From Rhyacichthys aspro (lineage: Eukaryota > Chordata > Actinopteri > Gobiiformes > Rhyacichthyidae): a DNA stretch of 64,000 nt. Location: positions 19,797,696-19,861,695 of the forward strand of contig CM072170.1 of assembly GCA_036850595.1 (NCBI GenBank). The letters run 5' to 3'. Shown here piece by piece: positions 34,510-46,471 of the stretch (position 1 is the first letter of the stretch; every line of letters starts with the position of its first letter). The notes beneath the pieces were generated by a model. That model saw only the letters and a program-made list of their open reading frames with translations. It was not told where the DNA came from and did not search any database. A program made the position numbers and the translations under genes.

Positions 34510-37500
34510 ATGAGCGACTACTTCTGCCTCTCAGACTGCGACGTGATCGGCTTCGACTTGGACCACACGCTGTGTCGGTACCATCTGAAGGAGACCTCCA
34601 GGGTGAGTCTGTGTAGGGGGCGTGTGGGTGCCGGTCTCCGAAACGCAATGCGCCGATCCGACACATGTCTGTGCATCACAGCAGTATCACGAACCTTTCT
34701 TGTGTGCTTTAGCTAAGATACATGACCATGTTGCAGTGTGAGGATGTGCAGTTAAGTGGTGTATTTTTATATAAACAAGCAGTGATGTAGTCAGTGCAAG
34801 ACTCAACGTCACTGCCCTAGAGGCCTCTCTCCACACACTTGCAGTTTTAGTTCCGTAGCAGCCTCATTGTGTTTATCATCATGGTAAAATGTAGTACTGG
34901 ATTTGAACAGTTTATAGTGTGTCACAATATTCCCATAACCCAAAGCACATCTTCAGGCCTTTTAATCTGTTGTTGCAAGCTGTTCCTGTAGTTGCTGCAC
35001 CCAAATCATTTTACTTATTTATTCATATAAAGTTTAAGATCCATTGTCCAATTATACCAGTCACATAATGCAAATGCCAACATGAAGTGAAGAAATACTT
35101 AGAAGTACTAGAGGTACTTTCACATTCATTTATCTCAAGATATATAGTCAATATAAACAAACCCAATCTGCTGTAAACTTCCACAAGACACAATACTACT
35201 TTATACTCTACCATAATTTTTACTGCTCCTGAGTAAGATGAAAATAAGAAGCCCAACAAGAGGTTATTATAATACACATATTCTAATACATATTTGTTGT
35301 TGCTATGTAGCCAATGATGTTGTTACATTAAAGCCTGTGCTGAAATAATATTTTGTATAATTTCAACAATAAGACCTGCTTTTAGCTTATGTAATTATAA
35401 TTTGAAAGAAAAGACAACTTTTACTTAAAATAAATAATAAGTAAAATGAAAGTATAAAAAAGATTTTTGATAGAAGAAAAGGTTTCAACAGTGGATCTGG
35501 ATCTAAGTTTGAAGATGAAGACGTTTCATCCCTCATCCAGCAGCACAGACTCTGTCACTTTCAATATATCTAAGTATCGAAGTGGAGGCATTCACAGAGC
35601 ATATCAATGCTGTGGAGTTGTCAAGTTCACCAGACTAGCATTGGTCATTTTTGAGAACAGGACACTCCAGGTAGAAATTTACAGGGAGTCAACGCACACA
35701 GACTAATATTTATTGTTTGACTGCAACCAGGAAGGCCTCCTGGACGCCTTCCTGGGGAGGTGTTCCGGCATGTCCCACTGGGAGGAGCCCCCGGGGCAGA
35801 CCTAGGACACGCTGGAGGGACTATGTCTCTCGGCTGGCCTGGGAACGCCTTGGTATTCCCCCAGAGGAGCTGGAAGAAGTGTCTGGGGAGAGGGAAGTCT
35901 GGGCGTCTTTGCTTAGACTGCTGCACCCGTGACTCGGCCCCGGATAAGCGGAAGAAGGTGGATGGATGGATGACTGCAACCATCCTGTGCGGCACAAGCT
36001 GGGGCTAATCATGACTTTTCAGCACAGAGTGCAGGAAGTGCCTACAACCTCAGAACATAAACTGAAGATAACTGAAAGCCTGTGGATACCCCAGATTCAG
36101 CAAATCCAAGAGGACACAGAAACCTAACAGACATGAACCAGAGACAAAATGGAAGAGCATAGTAATCCCTTATGTTGCTGGTTTATCTGAAAAGCTCAAA
36201 ACTATTTTTTTTTTCCAAACACAACATTCCTGTTTACTTCAAACCTGGCAATACTCTCCATCAGGAACTGGTCCAACCGAAAGTCAAGATCTCCACCCAC
36301 AGACAGAGCAATGTTCAAATGTTCAGTCCAATGAAGAGTGCAGTGATAGGTATACCGTGCTGTGAAAAACTATTTGCCTCCTTCTTGATTTCTTCTTCTT
36401 CCTTCCTTCCTTCTTGATCTTTGGCCCTCTGCTAAGGGCTGTCCAGTCCCTGTACGGAGCTTGGTTCACATGCTGGCAGTAAGTCAGACCTGTTCCCGGT
36501 ACATGTTGGACTCTGGCAGGGCTGCCCTTTGTCACTGATTCTGTTATTATTTTTATGGACAGAATTTCTAGGCGCAGCCAGGGGCCGGAGGTAGTCCAGT
36601 TTTGGGACCACAGGATCTCATCTCTGCTTTTTGAAGATTATGTTGTCCTGTTGGCTTTGCCTACCAGGACGTTCAGTGTGCACTGGACAGACAGACTCAG
36701 CGCCTCCAAGTCTGAGACCATGCTTCTAGCTGGAAAAGGGTAGCTTGTCCCCTTCAGGATGGTGGAGAGTAGGGGTGGGAATCTTTGGTCATCTCACAGT
36801 TCGATTAGTTTCTGATTGAGGGGGCCACGATTTGATTCAATAACGATGCATTGATGCATCATATGTTTCTATACATTTTCTCATAGAATACTCAACTAAC
36901 ATGTACAAGATTAAAGCAAGAAATCAATTACAGTGCCCTCCAGAATTATTGGCACCCTTAGTGAATATGAGCAAAACAGGCTATGAAAAAAAGGCCTTTA
37001 TTGTTTATCCTCTTGGTCTTTCATCCAAAATATTCACAAAAATTGAACCTTTTCATTGAAGTAACATAACTGAAAGAAACAAATATTTTTCTCAAAAACA
37101 TGCGTGCCACAATTATTGGCACCCCAAGAAAATTTTATCATTAAAATCTAACTGAAGTATATTTCTGGTCATGTTTTACATTTTTAAGTTCACCTGTTTG
37201 AATAGGAACTCTTAAATGGTCAACCATGACATCCTGTTTCACTGGGGTATAAATATGAGGTGACACAGGCCAAATTTCCTTAGTCATTCATCACTATGGG
37301 AAAGACCCGAGAACACAGTGAAGATGTGTAACGAAAAGTTGTTGAGCTGCACAAATCAGGAAATGGATATAAGAAAATTTCTAAACAGTTGAAAATACCC
37401 ATTTCCACTATCAGGGCAATAATTAACAAGTTTAAAGTGACAGGAGATGTAAAGAATCAGCCTGGAAGAGGACGTGTGTGTACATTGAGCCCACGCACTG

Positions 37501-40500
37501 TGAGGAGGATGGTTTCATCTGGCAAAAGAATCTCCAAGGATTACAGCTGGAGAATTGCAGAGGTTAGTTGAGTCTTGGGGTCAGAAAGTCTCCAAAACTA
37601 CATCACCACAAGTTGTTTGGGAGGGTTGCCAAAAAAAAGCCTCTGCTGTCAATCAACAACAAACAGTTTGCCAAACATTACTGGAGCTTTCAATGGGACC
37701 GGGTTATATGGTCAGATGAGACCAAAATAGAGCTTTTTGGCAACAAACATCAAAGGTGGGTTTGGCGTAGACAGAAAGATAGCCATACAGAAAAGCACCT
37801 CATACCCACTGTGAAGTATGGTGGCGGATCTTTGATGTTGTGGGGCTGTTTTTCTTCCAAAGGCCCTGGACATCGTGTTAGGATACATGGTATCATGGAC
37901 TCCATCAAATACCAGCAGATATTAAATGACAGGAAACTTAAAATGGGCCGTGGTTGGACCTTCCAGCAGGACAATGATCCAAAGCACACCTCAAAATCTA
38001 CACAAAAATGGTTCACCGACCACAGAATTAAGGTTTTGCCATGGCCATCACAGTCCCCCGACCTAAACACCATAGAAAATCTGTAGGTTGAGCTGAAGAG
38101 GAGGGTCCACAAGCGTCAACCTTGGGAATCTGAAGGATCTGGAGAGATTCTGTGTTTCCAGTTATGTTATTTCAATGAAAAGGTTCAATTTTTGTGAATA
38201 TTTTGGGTGAAAGACCAAGAGGAAAAACAATAAAGACATTTTTTTCATAGCCTGTTTTGCTCATATTCACTAAGGGTGCCAATAATTCTGGAGTGCACTG
38301 TTTGTGTTTAACTGGTACTTTATTAAAGCAATCTGCTTAACCGTAATGTGCAAAATTAATATTGCAAAAGTGCTAGTATCAATCAGCACGGTTTTCCACA
38401 ACGGAATTTGGACGTAAATCTGACGCAATGTATTTTGCAACTGATTTTGTTATTCTCTTTGCTCTATCCAAGTTGGGTGGAAGCGTGGATAAAGCCTGGT
38501 TTTGCATATTAGTTGTATTGCTGAAATATTTTAACCTACATTCACATAGTTTGCACACGGTGTAGCTCTTGTCCAGTATTTGCTTGCCTTCAGATTCAAA
38601 TGAAATTGGTGCCACTTTAGCCTCCGCCATTTTGAAACAAAGCAACTAACGTGCCTGAACGTGGATATAGCATCGCATCACTTACGTACCTATGTAGGCT
38701 ATTTGTAGTCCGGTAGTGGAATAATGCATTGAAAAGACGTGTGTTCATTCAATGGTCATAAAAATTTATTATTAAAGTCCCTGCATTGATTCAGAATCTT
38801 TTTAAACGTGAATTGCGATGCATCGAAAAAAAATTATTTTTCCCACCCCTAGTGGAGAATTTCTGCCTCTGCATAGGCTGCTTTCCCTTTGACTCGGCCC
38901 AGGATAAGTGGAAGAAAATGGATTGATGGATGGACATCACGATTACTTGGTGGCTGTTGCATTAGAATTGTGCAAACACAAAACCAAACAGTCAACAACT
39001 TAAGTTGTAACAATGGTGAGCTCAGTGTCGGTTGTGTAGGCTTCTGCCTCTCCCCAACAAGTTTGATATAGTCCAAGATGTATTCCTGTGTAATCCTTTA
39101 TCTTTCTGGCCTCCTTTGTGTTTTTCTCTAATGTCTCTTTAGTGCCTCAACAAAGACAAACACGGCAAAAATAGAAAACTCATTAGCAGTATATAGAATG
39201 GTGACACTGACTTGCTGTTAAAGTGGCACTTTTTGTAATGCCATGTCTGTCGGAACATTCCTTCAAAGTTTCTGCTTCTGGTTCCTTGACCATTTTTGTG
39301 TCAAGGAATCACACAAATGATTTTAAAGCTCTGTAATTTTATGTGAAAACATTGTATAAATACAAAGTGAATGGAGGCCTTTGTATTGTTGCCGGATGCC
39401 TTTTAAAGATCATGTTAAGCTATCTCTTATTTTATTTTTTTATTTTTTTTGGCAGCTGATCTATGAGAGTTTTGCCCGGTATCTGGTGGAACATAAAGGC
39501 TATGACAAGGAACTTCTGGACCTAACTCCTGCCACCTGGGATTTCTGGTCTGTACAGCCTTGGAGCATCTGACATTCACCAGTTTGCACAACATCACAGG
39601 AGCTTACCCCTTTTTCATACTATAATGTAATCAAATATTTGACGGGCAAAACACAAGCATATGCTTTATGGAAGTTCAAACAGAATTTACTTCTGTATTG
39701 CTGATTCTATGTAAGAGTTTATTTTTTATGACCCCTGCTGTATTAAATAAGTTTGATCTTTTGTTTAGTTTCAAAGGTCTCGTGGTGGACCTTGAGGACG
39801 GGAACCTTGTGAAGTTGGCTGAAGATGGAACTGTCTTGCGGTAAACTGAAACATCACATAATTTTTCCATGTTTCTTTCATTGCTTCATGTGTGACAGGC
39901 AAACTTGTTTAGTTTTATGAAGTGGTAGAATACATTAATCATACTCTTTTGTAAAATTAGAGCAACTCATGGAACCACCGACCTCAGCACAGTAGAGATC
40001 ATCAAACATTATGGCCCAAAACGAGAGTGGAAGTACTTCAACAACCTCAATACCTCCTTCACCAGATCTGGTATGCTCCTTCCAAAACATGACAATGATT
40101 TACACTTGAACTGCTGAGTTAATATTTGCCTTTGTAATTGCAGCTAAATATTATTTCTATGACAACTACTTTGACCTTCCTGGGGCGCTTCTTTGTGGAA
40201 GAGTGGTTGATGTGTTGCGTAAGGTATTTTGTGTTTGAATATATAGTTTTATCCGTGACTAGGTTTAAATGCACACAGCAATATTTTGATAACAACCCAA
40301 ATGAGAGCATACTCCAGCTAAATGTATTAATACTTAAACACAGCCATGACTGACTCAGAATACGCTGATCAGCATGTTAACACTTTGTAAACACATTCAC
40401 ACTTTTCACAGCATTTTTTGCAGCTGCTGCCAATGACTATGCATTTCTTGAGTCCAGTAGAGTAATTTTTAGCCCAAAAATATATATTCACAAAATTATT

Positions 40501-41098
40501 TTGATGATTCTTAGTCGTGAGATAGGTAGAATCTTGCCTATCTTACTGATACAGTACCCTTAGCTTTACAGAGCTGGACACTACACATATAACTAACATA
40601 ATATGATATAATTAACTTCAAATAATAATAATGAATTACGTGTATATAGAACTTTACACCTAAGTCCATTATTCATTAACACACTGGTGATGGTGGTGCC
40701 ACAGCTGGGACAGACAGGGCTGCAATATGGCTTCTCCACCCACTGCCAAACACACCACCACTATCACACCAACAAAATCATACATGAGTGACACAGACTC
40801 TTCTGAGCCACTGACACCTAAAAACCTTTTTGTTTTGAAAAAATGTATGGCGGGAATATTTTGATTAAAACAATCAGATATCCCTTCTACACGTATCATG
40901 AGCCAACTTGAATATGGACATTAATTGAAATTTCGTGTGCATGTAAACATAGTCAGTAATATTTTTTTTATAATTCATTTAACAGTTCTGAAATGTCTTT
41001 TTGTTTTTGTGAGCAGCAAGGAAATGAGGTGAACTCAAACTTTTGGAAAGACATGCTTGCTGCTATCGACCACAATTACAACACATCTGCTTTTAAAG
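34510..41098 (+). CDS. nt5dc1: 5'-nucleotidase domain-containing protein 1, first six coding exons (partial)
   Basis: NT5DC1 belongs to the HAD-superfamily cytosolic 5'-nucleotidase group (NT5C2-like); its substrate is not established. Exon 1 is 34510-34602, with the DxD nucleophile motif GFDLDHTLCRY (Asp16, Asp18). Exon 2 is 39456-39547 (LIYESFARYLVEHKGYDKEL). Exon 3 is 39769-39840 (FKGLVVDLEDGNLVKLAEDG). Exon 4 is 39961-40070 (ATHGTTDLSTVEIIK). Exon 5 is 40144-40223 (KYYFYDNYFDLPGALLCGRV). Exon 6 is 41017-41098 (NFWKDMLAAIDHNYNTSAFK). Phases run 0, 2, 2, 1, 0, 1 and every junction has GT/AG; the exon 2-3 join restores the WDFCFKG motif. These 176 codons plus one base match the N-terminal third of the vertebrate protein. 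Intron 1 is filled with nested transposons and the intron after exon 6 holds col10a1 on the other strand. Later exons were not found. Confidence 0.95.
35730..35970 (+). mobile_element. 5'-truncated Rex3 with intact 12-bp target duplication
   Basis: The last 240 bp of Rex3 ('ccacgctggagggactatg'-type sequence to 'ggataagcggaagaagg' plus GATG repeats) lies between two copies of TGACTGCAACCA (35718-35729 and 35971-35982). Close similarity to the 23.3-23.5 kb end indicates recent insertion. Confidence 0.92.
36352..36393 (+). mobile_element. Solitary Tc1-type terminal fragment
   Basis: 'accgtgctgtgaaaaactat' followed by 'ttgcctccttcttgatttctt' resembles one inverted end of a fish Tc1 family, the same family as the remnant at 41.6-42.2 kb. 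No transposase follows; a pyrimidine-rich stretch and a Rex3 fragment come next. Confidence 0.55.
36931..38300 (+). mobile_element. Tc1-like transposon inserted in the hAT element
   Basis: Inverted ends CAGTGCCCTCCAGAATTATT (36931) and AATAATTCTGGAGTGCACTG (to 38300), with TA on the left and a mutated TT on the right, enclose 1,370 bp and a degenerate transposase gene. Ends and size are typical for fish Tc1 elements. Confidence 0.92.
37296..38150 (+). pseudogene. Tc1 transposase, inactivated
   Basis: DNA-binding start MGKTREHSEDV is followed by an in-frame TAA, then KVVELHKSGNGYKKISKQLK, a paired-like HTH region (STIRAIINKF) and GRGRV. A frameshift lies near 37560-37580. The catalytic part has the first Asp in WSDETKIELFG, the second in QQDNDPKHTSKST, and Glu in PDLNTIENL, directly followed by a TAG where Trp is expected (38084-38086). 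The three DD34E residues are present, but two stops and one frameshift make it non-coding. Confidence 0.9.
38379..38645 (-). pseudogene. hAT transposase N-terminal remnant (BED-type finger)
   Basis: An 88-codon frame contains CKLCECRLKYFSNTTNMQNQ, the CxxC half of a BED zinc finger with its histidines lost or changed, fused closely to RAKRITKSVAKYIASDLRPN and SVVEN, which in ZBED/hAT transposases lies further downstream. It supports the hAT assignment of the enclosing element; the catalytic domain is deleted. Confidence 0.7.
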
Positions 41099-41639
41099 GT
41101 ATTTATATCTGACTGATGCTTGGGCTGTGTGTGTGTGGGCTGATTCCACTGAAGCTGTTTGGGACAGGTGTGGCATCAGTCCTTTATTTATTTTTTTGCA
41201 TCAGTTTTATCTTCTGCTGTATTTTGGAACTACTGTCTTGCCAGTTGGACTGTGTCAGGCCTGTCTTCAGTGAGTGACAGTGGTCCAGTTGACTGGTAAA
41301 AAGAATGAATAGTGTAGGACAACCAACACAGGCTATTTCTAATATATTTAGTTGCTTTGTTTCTTATTTTAAAATAAGTTTTCCTTTTTTTTTTAGCCAT
41401 TACATAAAAATATTATGAGGGAAATCACACATTTTCTCAAAACTTTCTATATGACGTCTTCTGCAGCTTTCTTTCTGTGTCGCATCAATAAACCGTTATA
41501 TTGAAATATTCTACTGTGGATTGTGTGGCCAACCAATTCTGAGTTGGTATTAATATTGTGGACAAAGGTTGAAGACATGTGGGACATCACAGCAAGAATG
41601 TCAATGATGACATTCTAAGTCTATTAAAGCCTCCATGTA

Positions 41640-42225
41640 GAAAGTTCAGTGCTTCTCCCAAAAAGTCAGATTGTTGGTTTTGGTTAGTCCAATCCAGGTC
41701 CTAAAGCAGGACTACCATGACAAACCATATTTGACTGTTGGCATGACACTGACAGTCCACATAATATCTTCCCTAAAGTCTTGGGGTTCATCAAGATGTT
41801 TTTTGGCAAAACTGAGATGAGCCTTCATGTTCTTTTTGGTCAGTAGTGGCTTGAACTCTGCCAAGGATGCTATTTTTGACCAGTCTCTTATGGTTGAGGC
41901 ATGAACACTGAGCTTAACTGAGGCAAGTGAGGCCTGCAGTTCTTTAGATGTTGTTTTGGGTTCTTTTGTGACCTCTCGGATGAGTCGTTGCTGCGCTCTT
42001 AGGGTTCACCACTGTTATTTTTCTTCATTTGTGAATAGTGGCTCTCACCATGATTTGCTGGCAGTAATCAGGTAATGTGGCTAATGAAATTGAACTCAGC
42101 TTTCCAAAAAATATGATTACACTATACTACAGTTATTTCAAAACATTAAAACTAAAAGATTTAACTGTGACAAATATGCAAAAAAAAAAAGAAATCGGGA
42201 AGGTGGCAAAAAGTTTTTCTATAAG
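41640..42225 (-). mobile_element. Tc1-like transposase relic in the nt5dc1 intron
   Basis: The minus strand reads RLIREVTKEPKTTSKELQAS, LASVKLSVHASTIRD, KPLLTKKNMKAHLSFAKKHL and DEPQDF, the HTH and linker part of a fish Tc1 transposase with several indels. The right end 'agaaatcgggaaggtggcaa' followed by 'aaagttttt' matches the terminal sequence of that family. The catalytic half and left end are lost. Confidence 0.8.
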
Positions 42226-42385
42226 GGAGTATTACAGCTAATACTACTACGGCTGTAATAAATAGCATTTAGATTCTACTAATATGCATTATATTTTGTT
42301 TTGTTTATTTTTTATTTTTGGTTCATTTATTACAATTTTATTGGAACAGTGAAACAAAGAGACAACTTCTTTTTCCAACTCGAAC

Positions 42386-42391
42386 TTTATT
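42386..42391 (-). terminator. Candidate polyadenylation signal for col10a1
   Basis: AATAAA on the minus strand about 0.5 kb beyond the col10a1 stop codon. A second AATAAA lies at 42478-42483. Which one is used cannot be told from sequence. Confidence 0.4.
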
Positions 42392-42904
42392 GTGTGTTTT
42401 GATCTCTAAGTGGCACACATCCAGCAGGGCATAGTCTTTTTTAACAAAATGCACTTTGAAATTCTCATTGTCATTGTTTTATTGGTCACAGTGCTTGTGA
42501 GAATGTGCTGTATTGTGAACAGAATTTGTGTGTCTTCTGTATATTACATTTAAATCTTCAGACAACAGACATAACAACAAAACACAAATAAAAGAATCTG
42601 TAAATGTTACAGGCAGATGTAGAGCACCATATCAAAACTCCAATAAATCGCATGGCCCTTATTGCAAAGGACCTACATGGTGAAGATAACAGTAAGGGGA
42701 TCATTTTAAACCATTCATTGAAAAACTCTTTCTGTTCATTTGTATTGTTTACTGTCTTAATATGAAAAATGAGGCAGACAAATCTGTAAAAAATGACAGC
42801 TATTTTTTTAGTTAAGCAAATTGACTAAAGTTTTGGAAACCAATTTCTTTCATCTCTGAGCAGTTCAATTTAATTAAAGGTTTGAGGTTGTTGTATTTGT
42901 GAAA

Positions 42905-45900
42905 TCACGTAGAGGCAATCAAAAACCCAGAGAAAACACAGTGAACATTATCAGCTGCAAAGATGCCATTGCTCTCCTCATCAGGGACCTGGATGTAGAC
43001 CCGGTCTCCAGGCTGCAGCATGAGAACAGCACTGCTTGACATCTGGTCCAGGAAGCCCTTGTTGTACTCATCATAGCTGAAAACCATGGGTTCCTCGTTC
43101 TTGTAGAGGGCCACCAGTGCATTGGCCCCATTGACGTGCATGTGGTAGCTGAAGTAGTACAGCCCTGGGACCTGGCAGGTGAAAACCCCGCTGTGGGGGT
43201 CGTAGTGCTGCTCACCGTTGTACAGGACCTGGTTGAACTGGATGGGAGTCCCGGCTGCTGGATAAGCCTGGGTCAGCACTGCACTGAAGGCAGACATTGG
43301 GGCCTTCATCATCTCATGAGGCATCACCACCTCGTGGGACTTGATGGGCATGCTCTTTTCATGGTGGTAGACAACTTCTCCTGGCGGGCCAGGGGGACCA
43401 GGCGGGCCAACAGGACCAGGTAGACCATCTTGACCTCTGGCTCCTGGAATTCCTGGTGGACCCTGAGGACCGGATATGCCCTTGGCTGTCATACCTGCTG
43501 GGCCTGGTGGGCCAGGAGGACCAGGGTGCCCTTTAAGTCCAGCAGGACCTGATGGACCAGGAGGGCCAACTTGTCCCATAGGTCCTGGTCTTCCAGACTC
43601 TCCAGGTTTTCCCGGGGACCCTGGGGTGCCTGTGTGTCCTTTGAGTCCTGGAGCCCCATTAGTTCCTGGTTGCCCTGGGGCACCAGTGTGACCTTGTGCA
43701 CCCTTTGGACCCTGAGCACCATTATGACCTGGAAGTCCTGGAGGACCTACTGCACCAGGGGTACCAGGTTTTCCTGTGAAACCCTGAGCGCCCTGTTCGC
43801 CCTTGGATCCTCTGGGACCTGGAGCTCCAACCATACCAATGTCGCCTTTTGGTCCATGTGGGCCTGATTCACCCTGGAATCCTCTTGCACCTTGTGGGCC
43901 AGCTGGACCAATTGGACCTGGAGCACCTGGGTGACCAGTAAAACCAGTTGGGCCAGGCTCTCCTTTCTGTCCTGTGGTTCCAGGAGTACCAGGGGCTCCT
44001 CTGCTGCCTGGAATTCCTGACTCTCCTGTTTTTCCAACACCTGGCATTCCTGGGGAGCCAGGCTGGCCAGCTGGACCCTGTGGCCCTTTAGGCCCCATGG
44101 GTCCAGGCAGACCTGGGGTGCCGTTCTGACCTGGTTTACCTGGTGCTCCTGCACCTGGAGGTCCGGTGTGACCCTTGGCTCCTGTCATGCCCATTGAGCC
44201 TGGGGCTCCATCCCTTCCAGGCAAACCAGCCTTGCCAGGCTCACCTGGATATCCAGGGGCTCCAGGTTTACCTACTCCGGGTTTGCCAGGCATTCCAGCT
44301 GGGCCCATTGGCCCAGTCGAACCAGGGGCTCCCTGAACTCCAGGAACTCCAATGCCTCTCTCTCCCTTGGGGCCAGGAAGACCGGGAATGCCAGGGTGTC
44401 CTTTCAGACCAGGCTCTCCTCTTGGTCCCATTGCTCCAGGAATGCCAGCTGGTCCAGGCTTGCCGACAGAAGAAATCCCAGCAGGCCCAGGTGTTCCAGG
44501 TGTTCCAGGTGCTCCTCGTGGGCCCATAGGACCGGTCGAACCAGGTGCACCTCTGTCGCCTGGAAGTCCAGAGGCTCCTGGTTTGCCAGAGGCACCTGGG
44601 TTGCCAGGTTTTCCAGCCTGAGTGTAGCCAGGGGGTCCGGGAGATCCAGGGGCGCCTGGTGGCCCAGGAAGTCCAGCACCACTTTTACCAGGAGGTCCAG
44701 GGGGGCCCATTGGTCCTGGCTCACCTGGTGGACCTTGAGGACCTTGTTCACCTGCCACAGCTAGAAAAAGCAAAATTTACAATTAAACAAAATATCTGCT
44801 TCTTTATGAATAAAACAAATATACATTCTAATAAAAATGGTTTTTTTTTATTTAAAGTTTTGTGTAATGTATGTTTTCACGGTCTCTGACTACATCCTGG
44901 AGCAGGTTGCAGAGACATAGTGACCTGGGCTAATGTTATTGTAAGACCTTGCAGCTTCTGGCCTTATCCTTAATTGTGCTCTGCAGCTCTTCATTTTGTA
45001 AACTTAACACAGCTGTCAACATGTAGTTGGTGGGCTTGATGTTGTCAGCCTAACCTCGATGCACTTCCTGCCACTTTCATCAATATATCAGTCTAAAGTG
45101 ACAGACATGCTAAATAACTGTATAATTCATAACACTATTGTCACACACACAGATGGAGACACTGTGTTGCATTTGTGTTTAAAGGCCATAATTCAGGGTA
45201 TATTTAGATACTTAAACGACCTGTGAAACATATACCATTGTGTTGGGATGTGGCTCAGGACTGTCATTTTGGAGCCACATAAGGCTGTGCCTAAAACCTC
45301 ATCAGTAGTAGATGGGCCAGAATGGGGCCTTTTGGCAGACTCTTACACCACAGACTGACGATGAGGTGGCACCTGTCGAAGACTGTGAACCGTATGCAGC
45401 CTGTTTACAAAAATTCTTTCACCTGTCTTTAAGTAACCTCTGCACTGGTGCATTGTCTTTTCTAGTATTTTGTGGTATTTAAAATACCTCCTAATCCATA
45501 TATATTGCATTTGTACATTCTTACAGATTCTGTAAAATGTAACTTATCTGAAAACGGATATTTTAATTTTACAGATATATCTTAAACCTTAAACTTTTAA
45601 AAGGTTTCTTTTTTTTCTTTTTTTTTCTTTTTTAACAAATTGGAGGGATTTTTTTGCAAACAAAAGCTAGTTGTCAAGGCGTGTGTGTGATGTGGCAACA
45701 TCTGTTAGAGTGCTTTTGTGGTGTTTATGTGGAGACAAGCAGTTAAACCACATCACAACATTTTATAAAACAAAAAAAAATCTTGTGTGAAATTAAGGGT
45801 ATAGTAAGTATACAAAACTGTGTTATTGATCACCTCAACATGACCACTATTAGCAGGAGACATGCAAAAGTGACAGTTTTCCTTTTGTCGTATTTTTCAT

Positions 45901-46471
45901 CTAGACCCCCAGCCAGACACATCCACAGTAGTTTGACACCAGGAAGCACTAAACGCATGAGTACAGAGGACGAGTGCACGATAATAGTGGATAATAAAGA
46001 AGGGTGGAATTCAATTTGCACATTGTTACATTTTGTTTGATCAGTCGAAGTTGATGCAGTTGTCTTTTCAACTTTGATTACAAATCTGAGATAAAAATGG
46101 CTCACATAATGTGCTTCCTGATAAAGGTTTTCAGCTTTGGTGTTGCTTATAGTGAATATCTTGTACTATAGAATTCTGTGGTGCTTAATTTTGTTTGAAA
46201 TTTAATTTTGCTTTGTTAGCTTGGATTGAAAGCATGTTTTTCTGTATGGCTATAGATGTCATAGTTGTCATATATTACACAGTCATCCTATGAATATTAT
46301 TGATTTGGCTGAAATTGGTATGTAAAGTAGTATAAACATACAAAGTGACTTACTGTGGCTCTTAACAGGGTAAGGAGTCTTGGCCACCTTTGGCACATGG
46401 TAGTAGCGCTCAGGGGTCGCCTCAACCAAAGCCAGGAGAACCAGGAGAAAGCTTGCTACCCTCAGGTCCAT
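42905..46471 (-). CDS. col10a1: Collagen type X alpha 1 chain (complete coding region)
   Basis: A short-chain network collagen of hypertrophic cartilage and, in fish, also of bone-forming cells; it forms homotrimers. Coding exon 1 (46471-46354, donor GTAAGT) gives MDLRVASFLLVLLALVEATP (signal peptide) and the NC2 start ERYYHVPKV. The second coding exon (44760-42905, acceptor CTTTTTCTAG) joins in frame as KSH-T-VAGEQG. The product is 657 residues (human: 680). The Gly-X-Y helix spans about residues 46-501 with a few imperfections (e.g. GKSGAGLPG). NC1 is about 502-657 with a C1q domain from about residue 528 (SAFSAVLTQAYP, FTCQVPGLYYFSYH, GDRVYIQVP, FSGFLIAST). The apparent upstream Met at 44773 is intronic. 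The gene lies in an intron of nt5dc1 on the opposite strand. Teleosts can have two col10a1 paralogues; a or b cannot be decided here. Confidence 0.97.

Larger units (their letters stand above)
36770..38851 (-). mobile_element. hAT element (TAGGGGTGGGAA ends) containing a Tc1 insertion
   Basis: Termini TAGGGGTGGGAAT and TTCCCACCCCTA are inverted and flanked by 8-bp repeats GTGGAGAG (36762-36769) and GTGGAGAA (38852-38859). The 8-bp duplication, TIR type and a BED-finger remnant on the minus strand mark it as hAT. Without Tc1 it is about 0.7 kb, a deletion derivative. A related copy is at 23943-24762. Confidence 0.85.
36423..38934 (+). mobile_element. Rex3 fragment split by an hAT element
   Basis: Left part 36423-36769 corresponds to about 22498-22890 of the main Rex3 copy (RT motif region, with FADD mutated: 'tttgaagattatgttgtcc'). 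Right part 38852-38934 jumps to the 3' end ('actcggcccaggataagtgg' plus GATG-type tail), so about 0.6 kb between them is missing. An hAT element (36770-38851) separates the two. Confidence 0.85.

Noticed and set aside
44761..44773. Methionine-started extension of the main collagen frame
   Set aside because: These codons lie upstream of a clear 3' splice site (CTTTTTCTAG) and encode no signal peptide; the exon at 46354-46471 supplies the true start and joins in phase.
43136..44889. Long plus-strand and shifted minus-strand frames over col10a1
   Set aside because: Pro/Gly/Leu-rich shadows caused by the GC-rich Gly-X-Y repeat of the real gene.
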